Of a DNA stretch of 7,095 bases, positions 1-5,737 are shown in pieces (the stretch's first letter is position 1; every line of letters starts with the position of its first letter). Under the pieces are notes generated by a model that saw only the letters and a list, made by a program, of their open reading frames with translations, searched no databases and had not been told where the DNA came from. Made by a program: the position numbers and the translations under genes. The stretch is from positions 1 through 7,095 of the forward strand of contig JAEUJW010000085.1 in assembly GCA_016793465.1 (NCBI GenBank). Reading direction: 5' to 3'. Source of the stretch: Myxococcales bacterium. Its GTDB lineage: Bacteria; Myxococcota; Polyangia; Nannocystales; Nannocystaceae.

Positions 1-141
1 ACTCAGCCGCCCAGAGGGGGAATGACGCTGAGAAACTCGACCCCGGCCAGGGGGGAATGGTCCTGAGAAACTGGCCGGCCCAGGGGGGAATGGTCCTGAG
101 AAATTCTGCTCAGGAGGGGGGAATGTTGCTGAGAACTGACA
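1..141. repeat. Four tandem 33-35 bp units, probable IS21-type element end
   Basis: A motif of the form GGGGGAATG-NNN-CTGAGAA occurs four times, with its AATG at 21, 56, 89 and 122 (spacings 35, 33 and 33 bp). The units abut with no unique spacers. The array stops with ACTGACA at 135-141, after which the sequence changes character. Clusters of short repeats at the tip, and a CA terminus, are typical of IS21-family elements. The inference is that this is one end of such an element, with its istA/istB genes to the left outside the window. No transposase is visible here, so the family call is tentative. It could also be a solo end left by a deleted element. Confidence 0.45.
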
Positions 142-448
142 TGGGCAGTGTTCGTGCGCGAGCGGTTGATGCAGAAGTGATGTCGGCGGGGATTGTCGCG
201 TGCGCTCGGCTGCTGTCAGAGGTGCGGGCGCTGAGGTCGTCGCGCGGGCGAGCCGACGTTTTCAGGCGCATGACGCAGAGGCGTCGCGCGTGCGTGGACT
301 GCGATGTCGGCGGGAGTGTGCGAGCCGACGTTTTCAGGCGCATGACGCAGAGGCGTCGCGCGTGTGTCGATTGCGATGTCGGCTGGGAGTGTGGTGTGCG
401 AGCCGGCGCTCATGCGCGCCGCGCTGTGACCGGCAGTGCGTCGCGCTG
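142..448. repeat. Degenerate ~72-bp tandem repeat region, no gene
   Basis: Two near-identical units lie head to tail at 249-320 (72 bp) and 321-393 (73 bp), each beginning CGAGCCGACGTTTTCAGG. A third copy starts at about 399 (CGAGCCGGCG) and decays quickly. A piece of the unit, GATGTCGGCGGG, also occurs earlier at about 179. The one-base length difference between copies shifts any reading frame through the array. Several overlapping frames are open only because of base composition, and their products are Arg/Ala/Cys-rich without a recognisable domain. I see no start with a ribosome-binding site and call this non-coding repeat DNA. Confidence 0.6.
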
Positions 449-876
449 ACGATGCCGCGTGTGCGACGGAGGGCCGCCGATGTCGCCGGATGAAACTTCA
501 GGTGATGGCGGGCCGCGGAGTGGAGGCGGATCTGCGGGTCGCTGCGATCAGAGAATGACCCTTGCGACTCGCGGTGCTGCTGTCGGGAGTCGTCGAGCGG
601 GGAGCGGGCGTCGATGTCGTCGCTCGGGCGACGAGCGGTGCCGGCAATCTTGTCCACGCGAGGTTGCGGTCGTGAGAAGAGCAGGGCGACGACGATGCGA
701 CCCGGGCGACGAGCGGTGCCGACGCTGGGGCGCAGCCGGGCGGGGACCCATGACAGCGCGCGGAGGCCCCACGGGCGATCAGGAGGCTTTAAATGTCCGC
801 GACGATGGCGGCAGCACGGAGCTGCGATGAGGCCGAGCACGTGGCATGGGTACCGGCGTCGTGGGGCCCCACGTCC
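449..876. other. Gene-poor GC-rich stretch with a 19-bp direct repeat
   Basis: No convincing gene, RNA or promoter is visible in this stretch. A perfect 19-bp direct repeat, CGGGCGACGAGCGGTGCCG, occurs at 625-643 and 703-721, 78 bp apart. The word CGATGTCG recurs (477-484, 612-619) and links this stretch to the 72-bp repeats on its left. Open frames exist on both strands, but their products are low-complexity Arg/Gly/Pro sequences. This may be an older, more decayed part of the same repeat region. Confidence 0.45.
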
Positions 877-1040
877 GTCGGCACCGCCCGTCGCCCGCAC
901 GAAGCGCCGCACGCCCGCGGTGGTCATGCAACGAGAGGGCGGCACGCCGTCGCCCACACGAAGCGCCGCACGCCCGCGGTGATCATGCAACGAGAGGTCG
1001 GCACGGCCGTCGCCCGTGCGAAGCGCCGCACGCCCGTCGT
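877..1040. repeat. ~60-bp tandem repeat, three copies
   Basis: Three copies of a 59-61 bp unit run 877-937, 938-996 and 997-1040 (the last partial). The core GAAGCGCCGCACGCCCG begins at 901, 960 and 1020. Copies 1 and 2 share a long identical block that runs into ATGCAACGAGAG; copy 3 diverges after the core. The 59/60 spacing breaks any reading frame, so this is unlikely to be a repeat protein, although a long minus-strand frame is open across it. The array lies just downstream of the rpsI terminator hairpin. Confidence 0.7.
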
Positions 1041-1092
1041 GGTGGGCGTCGCAGGGCGTCGTGGGCTGAAGAGGCGGAGGAACCAACGGCGA

Positions 1093-1121
1093 ACGGGCAT
1101 GTGGGGTGACCACATGCCCGT
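1093..1121 (-). terminator. Terminator-like hairpin after rpsI
   Basis: A perfect 12-bp stem (1093-1104 with 1110-1121, arm ACGGGCATGTGG) encloses a 5-nt loop. It starts about 24 nt beyond the rpsI stop codon on the minus strand. Read in that direction the stem is followed by TTCGCCGTTGGTT, which is only weakly T-rich. It is therefore either an intrinsic terminator with a poor U-tract or a hairpin that protects the mRNA 3' end. Its position at the end of the ribosomal operon favours termination. Confidence 0.6.
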
Positions 1122-1144
1122 GCGAGGGGCCTCTTGGGGGCCGA

Positions 1145-1543
1145 TCAGCGCTTGCTGAACTGGAAGCGGGCGCGGGCGCCGGCGCGGCCGTACTTCTTGC
1201 GCTCGACCTTGCGGGAGTCGCGGGTGAGGTAGCCGGCTTTCTTCAGGCTCTCGCGGAAGTCGCCGGAGACGCGGAGGAGGGCGCGGGCGATGCCGAGGCG
1301 GACGGCGCCGGCCTGGCCGGAGAGGCCGCCGCCGCGGGCCGTGGCCCACACGTCGTACTTCTCGCGGGCGCCGGTGATGTTCAGCGGCTGCTCGATGAGC
1401 TTCATGTTGGTCGGACGCGCGAGGTAACCGTCGGCGTCGCGATCGTTAATGAGGATCTTGCCCTCGCCCGGGAACAGCCACACGCGGGCGACCGCGGTCT
1501 TGCGGCGGCCGGTGGCGTAGAACTTCATCGTGTCTTTGGCCAT
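1145..1543 (-). CDS. rpsI: 30S ribosomal protein S9
   Basis: S9 is a small-subunit ribosomal protein whose basic C-terminal tail reaches the P-site tRNA anticodon stem. The 132-residue product shows the family in full: [15 protein letters not shown] near the N-terminus (8-22), INDRD (32-36), a [19 protein letters not shown] block (71-89), and [14 protein letters not shown] followed by an Arg-rich tail ending FSKR, the universal C-terminus. About 130 residues is normal for bacteria. The ATG at 1543 is chosen because it gives MAKDTMKFY; an in-frame ATG at 1528 would start right before the conserved part. Neither has a clear Shine-Dalgarno sequence. It follows rplM on the same strand after a 95-bp gap filled mostly by a triple repeat, the usual L13-S9 operon order. 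A hairpin ends the transcript. Confidence 0.96.
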   Translation of the reverse strand: MAKDTMKFYATGRRKTAVARVWLFPGEGKILINDRDADGYLARPTNMKLIEQPLNITGAREKYDVWATARGGGLSGQAGAVRLGIARALLRVSGDFRESLKKAGYLTRDSRKVERKKYGRAGARARFQFSKR

Positions 1544-1557
1544 GGGAGAACTCGGAG

Positions 1558-1638
1558 TTGGATCAGGCCCGGAGGGCCGTGAAGTTGGATCAGGCCCGGA
1601 GGGCCGTGAAGCTGGATCAGGCCCGGAGGGCCGTGAAG
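1558..1638 (-). repeat. Three tandem 27-bp repeats between rplM and rpsI
   Basis: A 27-bp unit occurs three times without gaps: 1558-1584, 1585-1611 and 1612-1638. The only difference seen is T to C at the first base of the third copy. The array touches the rplM stop codon at 1639 and ends 14 bp before the rpsI start. Each unit contains GGCCC-GGA-GGGCC, so the mRNA would carry three short GC hairpins in the spacer. The period is a multiple of three and the rpsI frame stays open through it (repeating SRPSGPDP), but no ATG, GTG or TTG was seen in that frame within the array, so it is probably not translated. Confidence 0.9.
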
Positions 1639-2073
1639 TCAGAGCGGGAGCGTGTGGGGCTTGGGTTGCTGGGCGGAGTGCGGGTGCTTGTCGCCGGCGT
1701 ACACCTTGAGCTTGCTGTACGTGGCGCGGCCGAGCGGCGAACGCGGGAGCATGCGGCGGACGGCGATCTTGATCAGCTCCTCCGGCTTCTTGCCCAGCAT
1801 GGTGCGGGCGCTGGCCGTCTTCAGGCCCCCGGGGAAGCCGGAGTTGAAGTGGTAGAGCTTGTCGTCGAGCTTGTTGCCGGAGAGCTTCACCTTCTCGGCG
1901 TTGATGCAGACGACGAAGTCGCCCACGTCGAGGTGCGGGGTGAAGGTGGGCTTGTGCTTGCCACGGAGGATGTTGGCGATCTGGCTGGCGGCGCGACCGA
2001 CGGTCAGACCGGCCAGATCGACCAGGAGCCAGTCGCGGCGGATATCTGCGGGATTGGGGTAGTGGGTACCCAT
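1639..2073 (-). CDS. rplM: 50S ribosomal protein L13
   Basis: L13 is an early-assembling large-subunit protein that binds 23S rRNA. The 144-residue product has the expected series: [16 protein letters not shown] (15-30), [20 protein letters not shown] (35-54), [12 protein letters not shown] (58-69), GFPGGLK (79-85), AVRRMLP (104-110), LGR (114-116), and the C-terminal [17 protein letters not shown] (121-137). Length matches the usual 142 or so. The ATG at 2073 is chosen because it places the start a few residues before the conserved domain. An upstream in-frame TTG at 2112 is part of the promoter -35 box. There is no Shine-Dalgarno sequence before 2073, in keeping with a very short leader. 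It is the first gene of an operon with rpsI. Confidence 0.96.
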   Translation of the reverse strand: MGTHYPNPADIRRDWLLVDLAGLTVGRAASQIANILRGKHKPTFTPHLDVGDFVVCINAEKVKLSGNKLDDKLYHFNSGFPGGLKTASARTMLGKKPEELIKIAVRRMLPRSPLGRATYSKLKVYAGDKHPHSAQQPKPHTLPL

Positions 2074-2083
2074 GGGAAGCGGA

Positions 2084-2112
2084 GGGATACGCGAGCGACC
2101 CTGGGCTGTCAA
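2084..2112 (-). promoter_or_regulatory. Sigma70-type promoter of rplM-rpsI
   Basis: On the minus strand a perfect -35 box TTGACA (2107-2112) is followed by a 17-bp spacer and a partial -10 box TATCCC (2084-2089). The rplM ATG begins only 10 nt after the -10 box. Transcription starting 6-8 nt downstream would leave a leader of just a few nucleotides, which fits the absence of a ribosome-binding site. The -35 and the spacing are strong; the -10 is only half consensus. Confidence 0.65.
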
Positions 2113-2268
2113 GCACCCGGATCATGGCGGAGGCGGGGTTTTTGGGGCAGTTTGGCCGGTCTGAGGGGGGCCCGGCCGGGGGTGTGAGTGCGGCCGCGGG
2201 CGGAGACGGGGGCGATCTCACCGCGGCGGGGGGCCCGGCGAGGCGTGGGGTCGGCAGGCCAGGCCTGG

Positions 2269-2295
2269 TTGCGGGCCGCGGAAGGGTGCCATACT
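2269..2295 (+). promoter_or_regulatory. Possible weak promoter of the response regulator gene
   Basis: TTGCGG (2269-2274) and CATACT (2290-2295) resemble -35 and -10 boxes, but the spacer is only 15 bp. The -10-like box lies 10 nt before the GTG start at 2306, the same geometry as at rplM, and no Shine-Dalgarno sequence is visible. The rest of 2113-2268 is a G-rich divergent intergenic region in which I see no other signal. Confidence 0.25.
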
Positions 2296-2305
2296 GGCGG
2301 CCGGC

Positions 2306-3238
2306 GTGACCCCTCCCGCTGTCAAGATCCTCGTGGCGGACGACTCGTCCAGCGACCGCGCGGCAGCCCGGGGGATCCTGGCGGACGCTGGGTACACCGT
2401 GTGCGAGGCCGGCGACGGGCAGCAGGTGCTCGAGGTCTTTAATAAGGAGCGGCCGGGCCTGGTGGTGCTCGACGTGGTCATGCCGCGGATCGGGGGGCTC
2501 GAAGTCTGCCGGATCCTTAAGGCCAAGGCGCCAGGCTACCTGCCGGTGCTGATGGTGAGCACCCGCAACTCGGTCAACGCGCGGGTCGAGGGCCTGCGCA
2601 GCGGGGCGGACGACTACCTCGGCAAGCCCTACAACCCGGAGGAGCTGCGCGCGCGCGTCGAGGTGCTGCTGCGCACGCGGGCGGTGTTCGACGAGCGGCT
2701 GGCCAGCTACGACGCGTCGTCGGGCACGGCGGACCCGGGCGAGCTGCCGCGGACCGAGGTGACGAGCGAGGACATGCGGCGGCGCATGCAGGAGGAGTTC
2801 GAGCGGGCGGAGCGCTACTCGGACCCGCTGGCGTGCCTGCGCATCGAGGTCGACGAGGTGGCGGGGGGCCGTCCGCCGGCGGACCTCGGGGGCCTGTTGC
2901 GCAACATCATCGAGTCCAACGTGCGGAAGATCGACCTGGTGGTCCGGGTCGACGAGCGCGGGTACCTGCTGGTGCTGCCGAACACGCACTTCCCGGGGGC
3001 GCTGACGGTCGCCGAGCGGATCTCCCGGGAGACGCGCAAGCAGCCGGCGCCGCGCGGGGAGGGCCCGGCCGGCTTCACGGTCTCGATCGGCGTGTCGTTC
3101 TTCCCCAACAAGGACACCAAGACGCTGCAGGACATGCTCGAGCTGGTCGACGCGGCGCTCGAGCGGGCGCGGCGCGAGCAGGGCGGGAAGATCTGCCTGT
3201 TCCAACACCAGGGGTACCTCTACGCGCCCGACGACTGA
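2306..3238 (+). CDS. Response regulator: receiver plus degenerate GGDEF domain
   Basis: A 310-residue two-domain signalling protein, probably cytoplasmic. The N-terminal receiver domain (about 7-123) has all key residues: acidic pair D12/D13, phosphoacceptor D56 in VVLDVVMP, T86 in VSTRN and K107 in GKPYNPEE. After a charged linker (about 125-165) comes a GGDEF-type fold (about 170-302), recognised by [20 protein letters not shown] (207-226) and [13 protein letters not shown] (258-270). Where active diguanylate cyclases have GG(D/E)EF this protein has DERGY (216-220), so c-di-GMP synthesis is unlikely. The domain may instead bind a ligand or partner. The start is a GTG; the receiver fold begins at about residue 7, so little N-terminal extension is possible. 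nadK follows after 52 bp, but with its own promoter candidate, so an operon is uncertain. No cognate histidine kinase is in the window. Confidence 0.88.
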   Translation: MTPPAVKILVADDSSSDRAAARGILADAGYTVCEAGDGQQVLEVFNKERPGLVVLDVVMPRIGGLEVCRILKAKAPGYLPVLMVSTRNSVNARVEGLRSGADDYLGKPYNPEELRARVEVLLRTRAVFDERLASYDASSGTADPGELPRTEVTSEDMRRRMQEEFERAERYSDPLACLRIEVDEVAGGRPPADLGGLLRNIIESNVRKIDLVVRVDERGYLLVLPNTHFPGALTVAERISRETRKQPAPRGEGPAGFTVSIGVSFFPNKDTKTLQDMLELVDAALERARREQGGKICLFQHQGYLYAPDD

Positions 3239-3245
3239 CGACGCG

Positions 3246-3275
3246 TTGTTCGCCGGTGGGCCCGGGCGATACACT
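3246..3275 (+). promoter_or_regulatory. Candidate promoter of nadK
   Basis: TTGTTC (3246-3251), an 18-bp spacer and TACACT (3270-3275) make a reasonable sigma70-like promoter in the gap between the response regulator stop and the nadK start. GGAGAG at 3276-3281 could be a Shine-Dalgarno sequence for the ATG at 3291. It lies directly after the -10 box, so it would serve only transcripts that begin further upstream, such as read-through from the response regulator gene. Confidence 0.45.
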
Positions 3276-3290
3276 GGAGAGTAACGACGC

Positions 3291-4181
3291 ATGCTCGTGC
3301 AACTGCCGATCCCTCCGGTGCGCTCCGTCCTGCTCTACCCGCGGGAGGACGGGCGGGCGCTGGCGACGCTGCAGCGGGCGGTCGAGCTGCTGCGCGCCGC
3401 GGGCGTGGCGGTCGCGGTGCCGGCGACGGTCGAGGGCATCGCGGACGTGCCCGCGGTCGACGGTCCGCAGGCGCTGCGAGGCGTGGATCTGATCGTCGCC
3501 CTCGGCGGCGACGGCACGCTGCTGCGCGCGAGTCGGTGGGCGGCGACGGAGGGCATCCCGGTGGTCGGCGTCAACCTCGGCGACCTCGGGTTCCTGACGG
3601 CGTACCACAGCGAGGAGATCGACGAGGGCCTGCGCGCGGCGGTCGAGGGCCGGCTGATGTGGGAGCCGCGGCTGCGCATGAACGTCGAGGTCCGCCGCGA
3701 CGGGCGCACGGTCAGCCACGAGGTGGCCTGCAACGACGCGTACATCAAGCACGGCGACGTGCCGCGCCTGCTGCAGCTGGCCACGTCGATCAGCGGTTCG
3801 CATATGGCGACGTACAAGGCGGACGGGCTGATCGTCTCGACGCCCATGGGCTCGACGGCGTACAACCTGGCGGCCGGAGGACCGATCGTCGCGCCCGGGA
3901 CCGAGGTCCTGACCATCACGCCGATCTGCCCGCACAGCCTGACGCACCGACCGGTCGTGGTCTCGAAGGGCGCGGACATCCGGATCACGTACGCCGGCCC
4001 GAGCGACATCTCGGCGGCGTTCCTGACGGTCGACGGGCAAAAGAGCGTCGAGCTCGAGCTCGGCGACCAGGTCTGCATCTCGGCGGCACACGAGCCGCTG
4101 AAGCTGTGCCCGCCCAGCTTCAGCGTGTTCCGGGTCCTGGCGACCAAGCTCGGGTGGAACCAGGGCAACGGCGAGCAGTAG
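3291..4181 (+). CDS. nadK: NAD kinase
   Basis: NAD kinase phosphorylates NAD+ to NADP+ with ATP (polyphosphate in some members) and is the only route to NADP in most bacteria. The 296-residue product has the family hallmarks: [11 protein letters not shown] (71-81) with the catalytic GGDGT motif, [10 protein letters not shown] (94-103), the ACNDAYI segment (147-152), [23 protein letters not shown] (178-200, the glycine-rich conserved region), [14 protein letters not shown] (210-223) and TVDGQ (246-250). Length is typical for the bacterial enzyme (about 290-300). The ATG at 3291 is the natural start, with GGAGAG about 10 nt upstream. The protein should be a soluble homo-oligomer. The truncated kinase gene follows 79 bp later on the same strand. 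No sign of damage or transfer. Confidence 0.96.
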   Translation: MLVQLPIPPVRSVLLYPREDGRALATLQRAVELLRAAGVAVAVPATVEGIADVPAVDGPQALRGVDLIVALGGDGTLLRASRWAATEGIPVVGVNLGDLGFLTAYHSEEIDEGLRAAVEGRLMWEPRLRMNVEVRRDGRTVSHEVACNDAYIKHGDVPRLLQLATSISGSHMATYKADGLIVSTPMGSTAYNLAAGGPIVAPGTEVLTITPICPHSLTHRPVVVSKGADIRITYAGPSDISAAFLTVDGQKSVELELGDQVCISAAHEPLKLCPPSFSVFRVLATKLGWNQGNGEQ

Positions 4182-4260
4182 ACGAGCGATCGCGGTCCGG
4201 CGCGCAATTCTCCGCGTTGCCCGGGCGCAGCGGTTGACCGACGATGGTCGGATCGTGGGC

Positions 4261-4845
4261 ATGGAGGAGGACAGCGCGGAGAGCTGGGCGCGGACGACGT
4301 CCCTCGGCGGCGAGCCGCTGCCGGCGCTGCCGCTGCCGGCGCTGGCGCTGCCGCTGCCGGCGCTGCCAGGGGCGCCGAAGCCGACCACTGCGCCGCGCCG
4401 CGAGCCGTCGACGGCCCTGCCGGCGGCGCCGACCAACGAGGGCTGGCGCCTGCAGATCGGGCGCTATGTGCTCCTGCGGACGCTCGGCGAGGGCGGGATG
4501 GGCGTGGTGTGGGCGGCCTACGATCCGGAGCTCGACCGCAAGGTGGCGCTGAAGATCCTGCGAGAGGGGGTGCTCGAGGGGTCGATCGGCGCGCTGCGGA
4601 TGCGCCGCGAGGCCCAGGCGATGGCCCGACTGTCGCACCCGAACGTGGCCCAGGTCTACGAGGTCGGCGAGGACGGCGGGCGGCTGTTCCTGGCGATCGA
4701 GTACATCGAGGGGGCGACGCTGAAGGCATGGCTGCAGCAGGCGCCGCGCTCGTGGCGCGAGGTGCTGCGGGTGTTCGGCGAGGCCGGACGCGGCCTGGCG
4801 GCGGCCCACGCGGCGGGGCTGATGCACCGCGATTTTAAACCGGAA
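4261..4845 (+). pseudogene. Ser/Thr protein kinase (Hanks type), 3'-truncated
   Basis: This is the first 195 codons of a eukaryote-like Ser/Thr kinase. After a Pro/Leu/Ala-rich N-terminal segment (about 17-60) the kinase domain begins with GRYVLLRTLGEGGMG (glycine loop 76-81). It continues with the ATP-anchoring lysine K98 in VALKIL, glutamate E117 of helix C, the hinge AIEYIEG (145-151) and the catalytic loop HRDFKPE (189-195, D191 the base). Homology stops exactly there: the expected Asn, the DFG motif, activation segment, C-lobe and any sensor domain are missing. The frame runs on as unrelated sequence to a stop at 5002-5004. A protein without DFG cannot be an active kinase. ATG 4261 is preferred; GTG 4255 and TTG 4234 are in-frame alternatives and none has a good ribosome-binding site. 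The break is most simply explained by an insertion at about 4846; the 3' part may lie beyond the window. Confidence 0.85.
4315..4365 (+). repeat. 15-bp repeats encoding a Pro/Leu/Ala linker
   Basis: CCGCTGCCGGCGCTG occurs at 4315-4329, 4330-4344 and 4351-4365, in frame, and encodes PLPAL blocks before the kinase domain. This is a flexible low-complexity linker of a kind common in GC-rich genomes, and it probably grew by slippage. Confidence 0.85.
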
Positions 4846-5447
4846 ACATGGTCCCCTCCTCGGACCGCCCCACATCCGCCAACCGGCCGAATTCTCAAGA
4901 ATAGGGGCGATCTGAGAGGGGACCTTCGCCGCCAGGAGCCGCGTCGTGCTGCAGTTTTGGCAACAGCCTGGCAACGCACCGGGCGGTCTTGTTCAAGAAT
5001 TTAGCAGCGTCATGGCAACAGGCGCCGGAGGTTGCGCGGGGTGCGCCTGCCGAACTCTGGGTGCATGTCCTGTCGCCCGTCGATCCAAGGGCCCCGGCGC
5101 CATAGCGACGGACCAACCACACCCGGACCTCGCGGGTTTCTCGGGCGCCGCCACAAATCCTTCGCCCGCCACCAGGGAACAGCGCGAGGAGCTCCGGGGG
5201 TTTGCTGCGGCGCACGCTGCAGCCATGCCTGGGTGTTCGTCTCCTCATCCAGCAGTAGGCACGAGATCGTCTGCCCGCCGATCGTGAAAAGCTGCCTGCA
5301 AAGCGAATGGCGTTCGCCACGTCGCTCGCTGGGGCTTTGCATGTCCCACCGAGCACGTGTTTTGCCGGTTGCGTCAAGCGTCGTAGGTCCGCGGACAAGC
5401 TGTCGACCTCCACTCGCCAGGGGTGGCCTGTCAGGAGACGATGTCTG
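4846..5447. other. Unrecognised DNA between truncated kinase and IS3 element
   Basis: From about 4846 the sequence is no longer kinase and is visibly less GC-rich and less codon-biased than the genes to its left. Frames on both strands are open for 80-150 codons, but none shows a known domain, a good ribosome-binding site or consistent third-position bias. The word TGGCAACAG occurs at 4956-4964 and 5013-5021. The left tip has a 9-bp inverted repeat. The likely reading is a remnant of a mobile element or other foreign DNA that broke the kinase gene and then received the IS3 copy. A pseudogene too decayed to recognise cannot be excluded. Confidence 0.4.
4850..4924. repeat. 9-bp inverted repeat at the kinase break
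   Basis: GGTCCCCTC (4850-4858) and GAGGGGACC (4916-4924) are perfect inverted copies with a 57-bp gap, just past the end of kinase homology. A smaller palindrome, ATTCT-CA-AGAAT (4891-4902), lies between them. This could be sub-terminal structure of the element that interrupted the kinase, but no matching far end is identified. Confidence 0.5.
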
Positions 5448-5477
5448 TGAACCGGTCCCCCCGGTCTCAGGATAGTT
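5448..5477 (+). repeat. Probable IS3 left terminal inverted repeat
   Basis: The sequence starts TGAACCGGTCCCCCCGGTCT and continues to about 5477. IS3-family ends begin with TG and often read TGAAC(C)G followed by a C-rich tract. The position, 80 bp before the first IS ORF, also fits. The partner repeat is not in the window, so the exact outer base is inferred. Confidence 0.6.
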
Positions 5478-5527
5478 GCTGCCCTCACCGATAAACCACT
5501 GAGGGGGCGAGAGAAGAACCAGCAGAG

Positions 5528-5737
5528 ATGAATTTCCCAAGTGCCCGTGAGGGCGAGGACAGCGAGATCGAGTTCGACGTGTTGCTCGAGGACGGGACGG
5601 AGGAGGAGTCGGAGAGCCCGGCGAAGCGGGCGAGCGAGGTCCTCGTGGTGATCCCCAGGGGATTGGGGTTTCGGGTCGACGAGGAGAGCATCCCGCAGGC
5701 GATCTGCGTGCGGATCCCGGTGGGGGTGAGGCGATGA
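5528..5737 (+). CDS. Small acidic protein upstream of IS3 orfA
   Basis: I do not recognise this 69-residue protein. Its N-terminal half is strongly acidic (about 8-30, many Glu and Asp). Its C-terminal half is hydrophobic and basic, with EVLVVIPRGLGFRVDEE at 37-53. There is no signal peptide or membrane segment. It lies inside the IS between the left end and orfA, and its TGA overlaps the orfA ATG in an ATGA junction, which suggests translational coupling. Classical IS3 elements have no gene here. It may be an accessory or regulatory product of this IS lineage, or simply a leader that delivers ribosomes to orfA. The ribosome-binding site is weak (AGAGAAG about 11 nt upstream). Confidence 0.5.
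   Translation: MNFPSAREGEDSEIEFDVLLEDGTEEESESPAKRASEVLVVIPRGLGFRVDEESIPQAICVRIPVGVRR

Noticed and set aside
1..141. A short CRISPR array
   Set aside because: The units abut with no unique spacers and vary within the repeat. No cas genes or leader are present.
334..1113. A 259-codon minus-strand frame with ~20-residue repeats
   Set aside because: It merely reads the 60-bp DNA repeats, whose 59/60 spacing does not preserve a frame. It has no domain and no ribosome-binding site.
2074..2112. An upstream TTG start at 2112 for rplM
   Set aside because: That TTG is part of the TTGACA -35 box, and the added 13 residues are not part of L13.
1145..3292. A 715-codon minus-strand open frame spanning rpsI, rplM and the response regulator
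   Set aside because: Only its last 132 codons are rpsI. The rest is antisense or out of frame to rplM and the response regulator, and stays open only because of high GC content.
4234..4260. TTG (4234) or GTG (4255) as the kinase start
   Set aside because: They are possible, but ATG 4261 is the stronger codon. No ribosome-binding site favours the others.
3075..4436. A 453-codon minus-strand frame opposite nadK and the kinase
   Set aside because: It is antisense to two clearly identified genes, and its product is Arg/Pro/Ala low-complexity sequence.
5002..5004. The stop codon ending the open kinase frame as a true C-terminus
   Set aside because: Residues after 195 have no kinase similarity and the DFG motif is absent, so this stop lies in inserted DNA.
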